Shown here piece by piece: positions 1-7,939 of a stretch of 42,878 nt of DNA. Position numbers and translations under genes: made by a program. The notes under the pieces were generated by a model. It had not been told where the DNA came from, made no database searches, and saw only the letters and a list, made by a program, of their open reading frames with translations. Each line of letters starts with the position of its first letter. Positions within the stretch are counted from its first letter, which is position 1. The DNA comes from Planctomycetota bacterium (GTDB taxonomy: Bacteria > Planctomycetota > Planctomycetia > Gemmatales > Gemmataceae), in NCBI GenBank assembly GCA_016873095.1, contig VGYC01000047.1, positions 1 to 42,878 of the forward strand, given 5' to 3'.

Positions 1-1
1 C

Positions 2-334
2 ACTGCCGCAGCAACCGCCGCCAAAACCGCTCCTTGCTACCCCGTCGCTGATTTGTTGTGGACATGGCCACCTCCTTTGCGGAGATTAGACCATGTCAGT
101 CAAGAACGCGGTTGGCCGGACGGACACAACTTTTCGGCGCGGGCACGTGAAGTCTGGGCCGCGCCGAACCATAACTGGCTTCGCATCACGCGCATCTTGC
201 GCTGCCTATCGCTGGCTGGAATGGCGACACAGGCCAGGGCTTTATGTGACGGGCTGCTTGAATTCCACACGAACCGACGATTTGCGATTCCAGCGAGCAC
301 ACTGAAGTACTGGACGGATGCCGTGAGGCATTGA
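2..334 (+). CDS. OGFr_N-domain protein, 3' end (partial at left edge)
   Basis: The frame is open to the left edge and stops at 332-334, so only the C-terminal part (about 110 residues) is visible. The recognisable part starts at the stretch ARAREVWAAPNHNWLRITRI and continues through a leucine-rich helix to STLKYWTDAV. This matches the end of the opioid-growth-factor-receptor N-terminal domain (OGFr_N), where animal proteins read SHNNLRITRILKSLGELGL and end in a YFMFAVR-like motif. Bacterial members are known and uncharacterised, so no function is proposed. The first ~40 residues of the frame look less like the family. Either the true reading frame differs there or this part is divergent. No start codon can be assigned. 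Confidence 0.6.
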   Translation, partial: TAAATAAKTAPCYPVADLLWTWPPPLRRLDHVSQERGWPDGHNFSARAREVWAAPNHNWLRITRILRCLSLAGMATQARALCDGLLEFHTNRRFAIPASTLKYWTDAVRH

Positions 335-359
335 ACGCGCCCGGCGGGCCCGGAGATGA

Positions 360-854
360 TCAGGGAAGGACCAGGGCGGCGCCAAGCAACAGCATGCGCG
401 TGAATGGATTGTTGTCTTGCGCAGCCGCAATGAGCAGTGTTCGACTGCCATCGGACCGGACTTCGATGTGTGCGAGCTCGCGATCATCGATGCCGACAAG
501 CCGGCTGTGGCCCGGCAGTCGGAGCGCTTCCAGCCTGGCGACCAACTGGCCGCGGGCGTTTTGCAGGACGCGCGGATGGACCCGGCCGATCAATCTGTCG
601 TCCGCGTCGCGCACTGTCCAGGATCGCGACCAGCGCCATACATGCCGCATGGTCATCAGCAGCGAAGAATCTTCCCCCTCGCGAACAACAAGCGACGGGC
701 CGGCCAGGCACCACCCAACGGCAGGCAGCTTCACGACTGTGCCGAGCGGCGCGTTCTCCGGCAGGGCGCGGATGGCGCGTGACAGCTCGTGACGTGCTGC
801 GGTGCAGGTTAACGCCATCCAGCTGTCGATCAGCACATGGTCTCGCTCCAGCAT
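360..854 (-). CDS. hypothetical protein, possibly scramblase/LURP-one-like fold
   Basis: About 164 residues. I start it at the ATG at 852-854 (MLERDHVLI), which has an AAAGGGA sequence roughly nine bases upstream; the longer version would need a TTG at 947. The body is a succession of short strands of the type 'WTVRDADDRLIGRV', 'RGQLVARLEA', 'DDRELAHIEV'. It ends in a helix NPFTRMLLLGAALVLP. That pattern, ending with 'DPF.RALLLAAAL', resembles the phospholipid-scramblase-related/LURP-one beta-barrel family. This is a fold-level guess by eye. There is no signal peptide. It is divergently oriented from the small ORF at 989. Confidence 0.6.
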   Translation of the reverse strand: MLERDHVLIDSWMALTCTAARHELSRAIRALPENAPLGTVVKLPAVGWCLAGPSLVVREGEDSSLLMTMRHVWRWSRSWTVRDADDRLIGRVHPRVLQNARGQLVARLEALRLPGHSRLVGIDDRELAHIEVRSDGSRTLLIAAAQDNNPFTRMLLLGAALVLP

Positions 855-988
855 GCGCCGAGGTCCCTTTGACTGCCGCGCGGCCGACTCGTTGAAAAAA
901 CGGTTTTGTGTTTGCTCCAGCCGCGCGCGTGAGCTAGATTTTGGCAACGGAACAGAAACTTGGCCTTCCCGTCCAGAGATCGTGTTTC

Positions 989-1138
989 ATGCCTACCATC
1001 GTGTGCAATTTCTCTGCGCTGACGGTGGCAACTCTCTACTATTGCTGGCGCTCGTACTACCACGGGCGGTCACAGCGCGAGCAGGTGCTCCGCGAGCGAG
1101 TTGCCTACATGCTCTGGGTGATGGCGAATTCCGTTTAG
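989..1138 (+). CDS. small conserved-looking protein (49 aa)
   Basis: A 49-codon frame from the ATG at 989 to a TAG at 1136-1138. The N-terminal half is hydrophobic/aromatic (NFSALTVATLYYCWRSYYHG) and the C-terminal half is a charged amphipathic helix (REQVLRERVAYMLWVMANS). The composition is protein-like rather than random GC-rich antisense. Support for a real transcript comes from a good intrinsic terminator on the same strand at 1249-1292, which no other plus-strand gene here explains. No clear Shine-Dalgarno sequence is seen, and no function can be assigned. Confidence 0.5.
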   Translation: MPTIVCNFSALTVATLYYCWRSYYHGRSQREQVLRERVAYMLWVMANSV

Positions 1139-1248
1139 CGTCACGTGATGTTTGCGTTTCGCTGTCAGTTCGCATTATCCGGATGGTTCCGAGGGATGAT
1201 CGGTGATCCCCCGGCGACTTGGCCCACGGGCCGGCATCCTCCACCGAG

Positions 1249-1292
1249 ACAGAGGTTCTCCGTGTAACTCACGGTGGGACCTCTGTTTTTTT
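1249..1292 (+). terminator. intrinsic terminator, plus strand
   Basis: ACAGAGGT (1249-1256) pairs with ACCTCTGT (1279-1286). An inner stem CCGTG/CACGG (1260-1264 and 1270-1274) lies inside it, and a run of T follows to 1292. The T tract lies on the plus-strand side, so it terminates rightward transcription, most simply that of the small ORF at 989-1138. It also overlaps the last codons of the minus-strand methyltransferase at its very 3' end. Confidence 0.75.
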
Positions 1293-1848
1293 ATGGCTTT
1301 TCAGTGCGTCTGATTGGGGTTATCCACAAGTGCAGCGCGTGCTCGACACCATCCTCACGCGAACGGTAGCGCAACGTCTTCGCTGGCGCCGCGCCGGCGA
1401 TGCCGTGCAGATGCGAGACCACCCGTGATCCGGGCTGCAGCTGCCGGAGCTGTGGCAACAGCTTGACGTTCAGCTCGGGCAGCAAGTAGAGAAAAACGAC
1501 GCTGGCAGGACGCAGATCGACATCGAAGATATTGGCGCGTTCGATCTTTACAAGGTGTGCGACGTCGTGGCGCCGGACCAGCGCCAGCGAATCGCGCACC
1601 CGCGCAGGGTTGATGTCGATGCCGACGCCCTTGCAGCCGTGCCGCCTGGCGGCCAGGGCGACAATCCGGCCGTCCCCGCAGCCCAGGTCGTAAACCACGT
1701 CGGACGGCCTCAGCTCCGCCAGCGCCAGCATCCGCGAAACGACATCATGAGGAGTGGCGACGAAGGCCACGTCCTCTTGGCCGCGGGATTTCGACAGGCC
1801 CATGCAAGTCACCACGAGCAAGGTGACGGCAGCGACGCAGCGCTTCAT
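1291..1848 (-). CDS. exported class I SAM-dependent methyltransferase
   Basis: 185 residues starting [17 protein letters not shown], a signal peptide or membrane anchor. The ATG overlaps the stop of the LRR gene upstream (ATGA, 1845-1848), so the two are translationally coupled; the in-frame extension to 1998 lies inside that gene. The Rossmann methyltransferase motif I is DLGCGDGRI. It is followed by GVGIDINPARV (motif II acidic residue) and a later VVFLYLLPELN strand. The spacing and sequence resemble the ATPSC-KMT/FAM173 group of membrane-anchored lysine methyltransferases more than small-molecule enzymes. The substrate is unknown. SAM is cytoplasmic, so an N-terminal anchor with the domain facing the cytoplasm is as likely as export. 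Confidence 0.85.
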   Translation of the reverse strand: MKRCVAAVTLLVVTCMGLSKSRGQEDVAFVATPHDVVSRMLALAELRPSDVVYDLGCGDGRIVALAARRHGCKGVGIDINPARVRDSLALVRRHDVAHLVKIERANIFDVDLRPASVVFLYLLPELNVKLLPQLRQLQPGSRVVSHLHGIAGAAPAKTLRYRSREDGVEHALHLWITPIRRTEKP

Positions 1849-2831
1849 CTTGATCCTCTTTTGATGATCGCCAGCTGCGGCAGCAGGCGGTTGAGCTGTC
1901 CTTCCGTGGCATTGTCCAGTGCCGCTTGATCCAGGTAAAGAGCCCGCAAGTCGTCCAGCCCGCGCAACGACAGGATGGCGTTGTTCATGAGCTTGCAACC
2001 GTTGAGATTCAGCAGGTTTAGCTGACGCAAGTTTTGAAGATGTCGCAAGCCTCGGCCTCTTACCAAAGTTCCGTCCAGTGCCAGTACGCGCAAACCTGGA
2101 AAGCGCTCGAGGTGGGCTAGATCGTCGTCGTCGATGCGGCAGCCGCTGAGATTGAGCACTTGCAGGTGAGGCAGCTTGCCGAGTCGGGTCAAACCGGCAC
2201 CGGTGACGCGCGTGTGGCCCAGTGCCAGTACTTCCAGCCGGGACAGGCTGGACAGGGGGTCCAACCCGTGAGCGGTTATGACCGTGCGAGCGAGATAGAG
2301 TCGTCGTAGATTTGTCAGCCCGCGCAACGTCTTGAGGTCATCATCGACAATAGTGGTTTCGCTGAGGTCCAGCGTTTCGAGGCTGTACAGCCCCCGCAGT
2401 GCCGCCAGGTCTCCGGGCGAAAGGGCTGGTTTCGCTGCCGTCGCTTCCAGCACATTGCCGGAGAAATCCCGATCAAGCATGAGGGCCCCGCCCTTGAGCC
2501 TCGCCAGTGCACCCGCATCGTCCGCCTTGAAGACCTTGGCGAGCTCGAGCCAGCCTTTTTTCTCCGCGCCGTCGATGACAACCGCGCCGCCGAGCCACTG
2601 GTCGCGGACTTCGAGGACGCGCATCTCGGTCTTGCGTTGCAAGCGCGCAGCCGGCTTGCCGTTCACGTGCAGCTCGGCACCGTCCACGGCCACATACACG
2701 CTATCGCCGACGGCGACTCGTCCGGGATCGATGGCCAGCGCATCGGCGACAAGAACAAGCGACGCAAGAATCGGTAGTATTCGCGCCGCAACGAACTGGC
2801 GATCCATCACTCCCTGTACTGTCAGCGCCAT
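1845..2831 (-). CDS. secreted leucine-rich-repeat protein
   Basis: 328 residues. The ATG at 2829-2831 has GGAG eight bases upstream. A hydrophobic N-terminus ([16 protein letters not shown]) is a signal peptide. Residues ~35-100 look like a small SH3-like beta domain ([20 protein letters not shown], then a DQWLGG strand and GWLELAKVF). From ~145 to the end are LRRs of the bacterial type 'L..L..L.L..T.I.D..L..L'. Its role is probably protein binding at the cell surface or in the periplasm; the ligand is unknown. It sits between an SDR gene (17 bases upstream) and the methyltransferase (overlap), suggesting one transcription unit. Confidence 0.85.
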   Translation of the reverse strand: MALTVQGVMDRQFVAARILPILASLVLVADALAIDPGRVAVGDSVYVAVDGAELHVNGKPAARLQRKTEMRVLEVRDQWLGGAVVIDGAEKKGWLELAKVFKADDAGALARLKGGALMLDRDFSGNVLEATAAKPALSPGDLAALRGLYSLETLDLSETTIVDDDLKTLRGLTNLRRLYLARTVITAHGLDPLSSLSRLEVLALGHTRVTGAGLTRLGKLPHLQVLNLSGCRIDDDDLAHLERFPGLRVLALDGTLVRGRGLRHLQNLRQLNLLNLNGCKLMNNAILSLRGLDDLRALYLDQAALDNATEGQLNRLLPQLAIIKRGSR

Positions 2832-2848
2832 CGTGGCTTCTCCATGCC

Positions 2849-3616
2849 TTACTTGGCAGCCATGCGCAGGGCGCCGTCCAGGCGGATGACGGTGCCGTTG
2901 AGCATGTCGTTGTCGATGATATGGCGGACGAGGGAGGCGAACTCGTCGGGCCGGCCGAGGCGTGGCGGGAATGGCACCTGCTGGCCGAGCGACTGCCGGG
3001 CCGGCTCGGGGAGCCCCGCGAGCATCGGCGTGTCGAATATGCCCGGCGCGATGGCCAGCACGCGGATACCCGAGCGGGCCAGTTCTCGAGCCAGCGGCAG
3101 CGTCATCGCGGCCACGCCCCCCTTCGATGCCGCGTATGCCGCCTGGCCAATCTGCCCGTCGAAAGCCGCCACCGACGCGGTGTTGATGATGACGCCGCGC
3201 TCGCCGCCGGGACCGGGCGCATTGCCGGCCATTGCCTGCGCCGCCAGTCGGGCCACGTTGAATGTGCCAATCAGGTTTACCTGAACGACCTTATTGAACG
3301 ACGCCAGCGGATGCGGCCCGGTCTTGCCGAGCAGCTTCTCGGCCAGGACAATGCCGGCGCACTGGATGGAGCCGTGCAGTCCGTCATGCTCACGCACGGC
3401 TGTCGCAACAGATTCGTGCACGCTGGCCTCGTCGGTGACATCCGTCGCGACGAAGCGAACAGCAACACCAAGCTCGGTTGCGAGCTTCGCGCCCGTCTCG
3501 GGGTTGACATCGGCAATGACGACCCGCGCGCCGGCGGCAGCGAGCATGCGGACACAGGCAGCGCCCAGCCCGGAGCCACCGCCACTCACCAGAAAGCTAC
3601 TGCCGCTGATCTTCAC
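2849..3616 (-). CDS. SDR dehydrogenase, 3-hydroxyacyl-CoA dehydrogenase type 2-like
   Basis: 255 residues. The start is GTG (3614-3616) with AAGGGA six bases upstream. It is a classical short-chain dehydrogenase: nucleotide motif [10 protein letters not shown] near the N-terminus, then an acidic strand end (VVIADV) favouring NAD. It also has a CAG motif in place of NNAG, the [11 protein letters not shown] catalytic serine region, and the active site YAASK. The [20 protein letters not shown] segment and the C-terminal [15 protein letters not shown] resemble the HSD10 / 3-hydroxyacyl-CoA dehydrogenase type 2 branch, so a role in fatty-acid or branched-chain acyl-CoA oxidation is likely but not proven. 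Confidence 0.9.
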   Translation of the reverse strand: MKISGSSFLVSGGGSGLGAACVRMLAAAGARVVIADVNPETGAKLATELGVAVRFVATDVTDEASVHESVATAVREHDGLHGSIQCAGIVLAEKLLGKTGPHPLASFNKVVQVNLIGTFNVARLAAQAMAGNAPGPGGERGVIINTASVAAFDGQIGQAAYAASKGGVAAMTLPLARELARSGIRVLAIAPGIFDTPMLAGLPEPARQSLGQQVPFPPRLGRPDEFASLVRHIIDNDMLNGTVIRLDGALRMAAK

Positions 3617-3734
3617 CGTGCGTCCCTTGCAGATTGAGCGATATTATTCGGCCGCTGGCCGAGGTCGGAGTTGTTGTAGACGGTGAAAGTGGTATTCGCC
3701 ACTGGCAGTCTCTGCAAGCCGCCCGAGCAGCCAG

Positions 3735-5519
3735 TCATTTCTTCTTGAGCGTCTTCCCCATTCCAAACGGCGTCGAACCGGGCATCGCTTCGGCGACAAC
3801 CAGGGTGTAGGCGCCGCGGGCGTCGAACTGGTAGGCAGTGGCGAGGACTCGGTATGCAGCGGTGGCGGTTGGTTGAAAGAACAGGCGGCTGTTGAAGCCC
3901 TCGGCGTCAAGACCTTGCGCGAGCTGCCTGCCGGATTGGTCTTGCAAGATCAACCGGCTGTCGAAAGCCGTCGTGACGAGATCGATCTGGTAGCTCTTGC
4001 CGGCCTCGAGCTTGACGGAGTGGATCTTGAACGGCCCGCCTTGCGGCAAGCGCGCATCCTTGGCGTCGAGCTGACCGCTGGCCTGGAGCAGGGCCTGCCG
4101 CTCGGCGACCTGCACCGTGTATCGTAACTTTCCGTTCACCGCCGGCGAGAAGGGACCGACGGCCACAAGCATGCGATAGTCGGTGGTCCTGGCGGGGACA
4201 AACCGAAAGCTGGTTTCGAACTCCGTCTCGCTCAGGCCGATCGACTCGAAGATCCCCATGGCGCCGCCGGCGTTGGCGCGGGCGCCGTTGTTGTAGCGTG
4301 CTTGCACCGCCTTGGCGCCGTCGGTGATCTGCACGTCCGGCTCGAAGCCGCGGCCCTTGACGGTGATGTCGTAGAGCTTGCCGGCCTCGAATTTGCGGAC
4401 ATGTTCGTTGAGCTTTAACTCGGGCGCCTTGAGATCGCTCTCGGGTTCAAATTGGATCCGGTCCACGGACAGCGTGTACGGGAACGAGCCCTTGCCGACC
4501 TCCCGGCCGGGCAGGTGGCCGATCAGGATGCGGTATTCCTTGGACTCGGTGGGCGTCAATAGATGGAGCCATTCATTGCCGATCGGCGCGTTGCCGAGCG
4601 GGTTGATGATGTGGTGTTCCAGGCGCACGTCGGGAACGAAGCCGTCGGCCTTGACGGCGACGCGGTACATCGTGTCCTTCTCCAGGAAGACACGATGCAT
4701 GCCGGCCCGCGCCTCCCCCTTGAACACGGTCGCGCGCTGCTTGGCCGGCGGATCCTTGCTGGCCAGTTGTCGGCGGCGCATGTCGCGCAAGGCGTCACGG
4801 ACCTCCGTGACGCAGATGCCAAACGCCGTCACTTGCTTGTCGTGGAAGATGCTGTTCTTGGGAAGCTGTCCGCCGGTGGTGGCCATGGCGGCAAAGCCGA
4901 CGACCTCGCCGCGCTCGTTGACCATCGGGCCGCCGCTGTCCCCCTTGTTGATCGGCATCTGCGTGGCCACGACGCGGGCGCCCAGATAATCCCAGCGGAA
5001 AGCGCTGCGGACATGCCCGTGACAGTAACCAAACGCGCCGCCGTAAGACTCGATGGAGTTGCCGACCAGGTGAACAATCTGCCCTGGGCGGGCCGGCCGT
5101 TCAGCGAGCTTCAGCATGGACACGCCCGCTGGCAGCCTGTCCAGTTGCAGGACGGCCAGATCGTGGCGGACACTCTCGTAAACAACCTTGCAGCGGATCG
5201 CCAGCGCCTGCCAGTTCTTTCGATAATGAGCGACGTCGGTGATGGTCTCGCCGTCTTCCTGCTGGGCGAAGATGACAGCGAGAAAGGGGGACAGGCCGCC
5301 CGTGGGGTTTTCGATCACGTGCCTGGCCGTGACCACGAGTCGCTCCTTGGCATCGACGAGAAAGCCGGTGCCGTTGCTGCCGGGTTGCGGTCCCTGGTTC
5401 GTGTAAACCAGAACAGTGGACGGCGCCACGCGCCGATACAATTCCTCGTTTGCGTGCGTGGATCCGACATGCAAGAGGATGGCTGCGACAACTGGCAACT
5501 TGACGCGAAAGGCGAACAT
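3735..5519 (-). CDS. secreted trypsin-like serine protease with C-terminal beta-sandwich repeats
   Basis: 594 residues. The ATG at 5517-5519 has AGGAG upstream, and the protein starts with a signal peptide (residues 1-23). Residues ~25-250 form a trypsin/HtrA-type peptidase with the full triad: H67 in TARHVIE, D120 in RHDLAVLQL, S195 in NKGDSGGPMV. After a short linker come three PPC-like beta-sandwich modules (about 260-350, 365-465 and 480-585). Each opens with a phrase like 'EAGKSYQIDL', 'LILQDQSGRQLAQ', and ends 'YRVLATAY'. There is no PDZ domain, which separates it from standard HtrA. It is probably periplasmic or cell-surface. The next gene upstream (5599-6711) has the same type of modules without a protease. 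Confidence 0.9.
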   Translation of the reverse strand: MFAFRVKLPVVAAILLHVGSTHANEELYRRVAPSTVLVYTNQGPQPGSNGTGFLVDAKERLVVTARHVIENPTGGLSPFLAVIFAQQEDGETITDVAHYRKNWQALAIRCKVVYESVRHDLAVLQLDRLPAGVSMLKLAERPARPGQIVHLVGNSIESYGGAFGYCHGHVRSAFRWDYLGARVVATQMPINKGDSGGPMVNERGEVVGFAAMATTGGQLPKNSIFHDKQVTAFGICVTEVRDALRDMRRRQLASKDPPAKQRATVFKGEARAGMHRVFLEKDTMYRVAVKADGFVPDVRLEHHIINPLGNAPIGNEWLHLLTPTESKEYRILIGHLPGREVGKGSFPYTLSVDRIQFEPESDLKAPELKLNEHVRKFEAGKLYDITVKGRGFEPDVQITDGAKAVQARYNNGARANAGGAMGIFESIGLSETEFETSFRFVPARTTDYRMLVAVGPFSPAVNGKLRYTVQVAERQALLQASGQLDAKDARLPQGGPFKIHSVKLEAGKSYQIDLVTTAFDSRLILQDQSGRQLAQGLDAEGFNSRLFFQPTATAAYRVLATAYQFDARGAYTLVVAEAMPGSTPFGMGKTLKKK

Positions 5520-5598
5520 GGCGAAGGCTCCTGGGCTGTAGCGAAGAATCTCGGGAGGGCCGGGCTGACCGCTCCTCGGGGACTTACGAAACGATCAT

Positions 5599-6711
5599 CT
5601 ATTGGTTCGGGAAGTTCTGAATGTCGTTGCCGATGGCGCTGCCTGGCGGAGCGGCAAAGCTCGGCTGCGCATCGGCGTTTTCCATCACGGTCAGACCGTA
5701 TGGGCCCGGATCGCGGCCAACGCCGGGATCGAATGTCGTGGCCACGATGCTATAGACGGCGGTCTTCTCCGGACGAAAAATCATGCGTGCGTTGAGGTTG
5801 CCGCCGCTGTCGTCATCCTGGGCCAGCAGCTTGCCGGCGGCATCTTCGAGAAAAAGGTAGGGGTCGAAGGTCAGACTGCTCAGGTCGATCTGATAGGTCT
5901 TGCCGGCCTCGAGCTTGACGCGATGGATCTTGTGCGGGCCGCCGCGCCTGGGATAGATCGGGTCTTTGCCGCTCAGCTGCCCCTTCGCCGAAAGCTCCGG
6001 CTTGATCTCCGCGACACGTGTCGTGTAGGTCAGCGGCGCCAGTCGTTTCTCGGTGACCGGTCCGACGCTGACGATAATGCGATACTCGGTCGTTCGGGCC
6101 GGACTCATTGTCAGTGTGGTGATGAACTCGGCGTCGGGGCCGAAGCCATACCAGCGGCCGTTGCCGGCCCGTGCCACCGGCCGTCGCCCATCCAGCACTT
6201 CCAGTTGCGGCGCGAACCCGCGGCCGGTGACCGTGATGCTGTAGGTCTTGCCCTGCTCCAGCTTCTTCGAGTTTTCCGCCAGCTCGAAGCGCCGCTCCTG
6301 CTCGGGAAGCTGTGGCTGCAGCCGGGCACGCTCGATGGTCAGCGTGTACGAGTTGGCGCCTTTCTTGATGTCGCTGCCAGGCAGGAACCCAACGGTGATC
6401 TGATAGACCTTGGTCTCCCTGGGAATGAACATGGTTTGCGCGACGTTGCCGGCAAAGCGTCCCGCGGGAGGCGGCGGCAGGTAGCCGCTCCCCGTCTGTC
6501 CCTTGACGCGCACTTGTGGCGTGAAGCCGTTTCCGGTGGCCACGATGCGGTAAATCGTTCCTTTCTGCATCTTGTAAGGATGCACGCTGGCCAGGGCTTC
6601 ACCCTTGAGGATATCGGGCTTGGCGGCCGGCTGTCCGGCCGGCGACAGCATCGCGAAACACAGCCAGCCCGGCAGCATCAGAACCGGGAAAGCTCTGCAA
6701 TGGCTCTTCAT
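5599..6711 (-). CDS. secreted PPC-like beta-sandwich repeat protein
   Basis: 370 residues from the ATG at 6709-6711 (MKSHCRAFPVLML, a signal peptide). It consists of three beta-sandwich modules that parallel the C-terminal modules of the protease at 3735-5519. Both have 'GEA.A.....MQKGTIYRIV'-type openings, an 'EQGKTYSITVTGRGFAPQLE' second module, and a 'HKIHRVKLEAGKTYQIDLSS' third module. The last module ends LILE/FLEDAAG...QDDDSGG, a pre-peptidase C-terminal (PPC) signature. No catalytic domain is present. It may be a partner or regulator of the neighbouring protease, with 79 bases between them on the same strand; this role is inference. Confidence 0.85.
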   Translation of the reverse strand: MKSHCRAFPVLMLPGWLCFAMLSPAGQPAAKPDILKGEALASVHPYKMQKGTIYRIVATGNGFTPQVRVKGQTGSGYLPPPPAGRFAGNVAQTMFIPRETKVYQITVGFLPGSDIKKGANSYTLTIERARLQPQLPEQERRFELAENSKKLEQGKTYSITVTGRGFAPQLEVLDGRRPVARAGNGRWYGFGPDAEFITTLTMSPARTTEYRIIVSVGPVTEKRLAPLTYTTRVAEIKPELSAKGQLSGKDPIYPRRGGPHKIHRVKLEAGKTYQIDLSSLTFDPYLFLEDAAGKLLAQDDDSGGNLNARMIFRPEKTAVYSIVATTFDPGVGRDPGPYGLTVMENADAQPSFAAPPGSAIGNDIQNFPNQ

Positions 6712-6831
6712 GGCTAACCTGTAATGCTGGAGGTTGTCCCATTGGGACGGAATCGAGATGGAGGTGATTGTCCATCCCAGTAGGCGACAAGTCAAGTGGC
6801 TGGCGTGAAAACAGGATGGCGTGACACCGCG

Positions 6832-7875
6832 CTAGCCGATCGTTACAGTTCGTCCCGTCGCCGCCGACTCGTAGATGCCCAGGATGATCTCGACGGCGCG
6901 GCGGCCCTCGCGGCCATCGACCAGCGGCGGCCGACCCGACTGGATTGCCTGCACGAAATCGGTGAGCTGCCGGGCGTGGCCGACGTGCGAGATTGCGGCC
7001 GGGTTGCTCGAACCGCCGGAGGCGCCGGTCTTCTGGGCAAAGCGGGCACGAATGTCCTTGTCGGCTTCCATCTCCGCGGCGAACTCCCAGCGGACCAGGT
7101 CGTCCTGCTCGACGACGGCGCTGCCCTTGTCGCCGTGGATGGCGATGGTCTTGGGCAGGCCGGGGTAGACGCTGGTGGTGGCCTGGATGACGCCGAGGGC
7201 GCCGCTCTTGAAGCGTAGGCAGGCGACGGCGGTGTCCTCGACCTCGATGCGCTCGTGGGCCAGCATGGCAGTCGCGCCCATGATGTGCGTGACCGGCCCC
7301 ATCATCCAGGTGAGCAGATCGACATTGTGGATGGCCTGGTTCATGAGGGCGCCGCCGCCGTCGAGCGCTTTGGTCCCTTTCCAGCCGCCCTCATCGTAAT
7401 AGGATTGCGCCCTCCACCACTTGCAGGTGGTCTCGCCGAGCGTGAGCCGGCCGAAGCGACCGCCGTCGATGGCCAACTTCACCACCTGGTTGGCGTCGCC
7501 GAAGCGCGATGGAAAGATTGTGCACAGCTTGACCTTGTTCCTGTCGCAAGCATCAATGATGCGATCGCAGCGCTCCAGCGTGATCTCCAGCGGCTTCTCG
7601 ACGACGACATGCTTGCCGGCATTGGCGGCAGCGACCGCCGGCTCCTGATGAGCGCCGCTGGGCGTGGTCACGATCACCACGTCCACGTCCTTGCGAGCCA
7701 GGGCCGGCGCCAGATCCGCGTAAGTGTCGCACTCCAGGCCGAGCTCTTGCTTCATCTTCGCCGCGTTGGGGCCGCGGCTGACGAGTGCAATCAGCCTGGC
7801 GCCGGGCACTTCCGCCAGCGCCCTGGCATGAAACCGCGCGATCATCCCACAACCAACGATGGCAAAACCAGGCAT
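6832..7875 (-). CDS. Gfo/Idh/MocA family oxidoreductase
   Basis: 347 residues. I chose the ATG at 7873-7875 because GAGG lies six bases upstream and the Rossmann strand MPGFAIVGCGMIARFHARAL begins at once; a second ATG 12 bases further out lacks this. NAD(P) binding is shown by GCGMIA, and the family EKP motif is present in VVEKPLEITLERCD. The C-terminal half is the alpha/beta dimerisation/substrate domain (GGALMNQAIHNVDLLTWMMG contains the family His). It probably oxidises or isomerises a sugar, inositol or similar polyol. There is no signal peptide, so it is cytoplasmic. The substrate cannot be read from the sequence. Confidence 0.93.
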   Translation of the reverse strand: MPGFAIVGCGMIARFHARALAEVPGARLIALVSRGPNAAKMKQELGLECDTYADLAPALARKDVDVVIVTTPSGAHQEPAVAAANAGKHVVVEKPLEITLERCDRIIDACDRNKVKLCTIFPSRFGDANQVVKLAIDGGRFGRLTLGETTCKWWRAQSYYDEGGWKGTKALDGGGALMNQAIHNVDLLTWMMGPVTHIMGATAMLAHERIEVEDTAVACLRFKSGALGVIQATTSVYPGLPKTIAIHGDKGSAVVEQDDLVRWEFAAEMEADKDIRARFAQKTGASGGSSNPAAISHVGHARQLTDFVQAIQSGRPPLVDGREGRRAVEIILGIYESAATGRTVTIG

Positions 7876-7896
7876 GTGCAACCTCATTGCAGTTTC

Positions 7897-7930
7897 CAGT
7901 GTTCAGAAAGGCGGTCAGCACTGAACACTG
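7897..7930. repeat. inverted repeat CAGTGTTCAG / CTGAACACTG
   Basis: A perfect 10-base inverted repeat (7897-7906 and 7921-7930) with a 14-base loop in the spacer between two minus-strand genes. The same core recurs at 38237-38267. No T tract follows on either strand, so it is not a standard terminator. It may be a dispersed intergenic repeat. Confidence 0.7.
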
Positions 7931-7939
7931 AACATCGAG

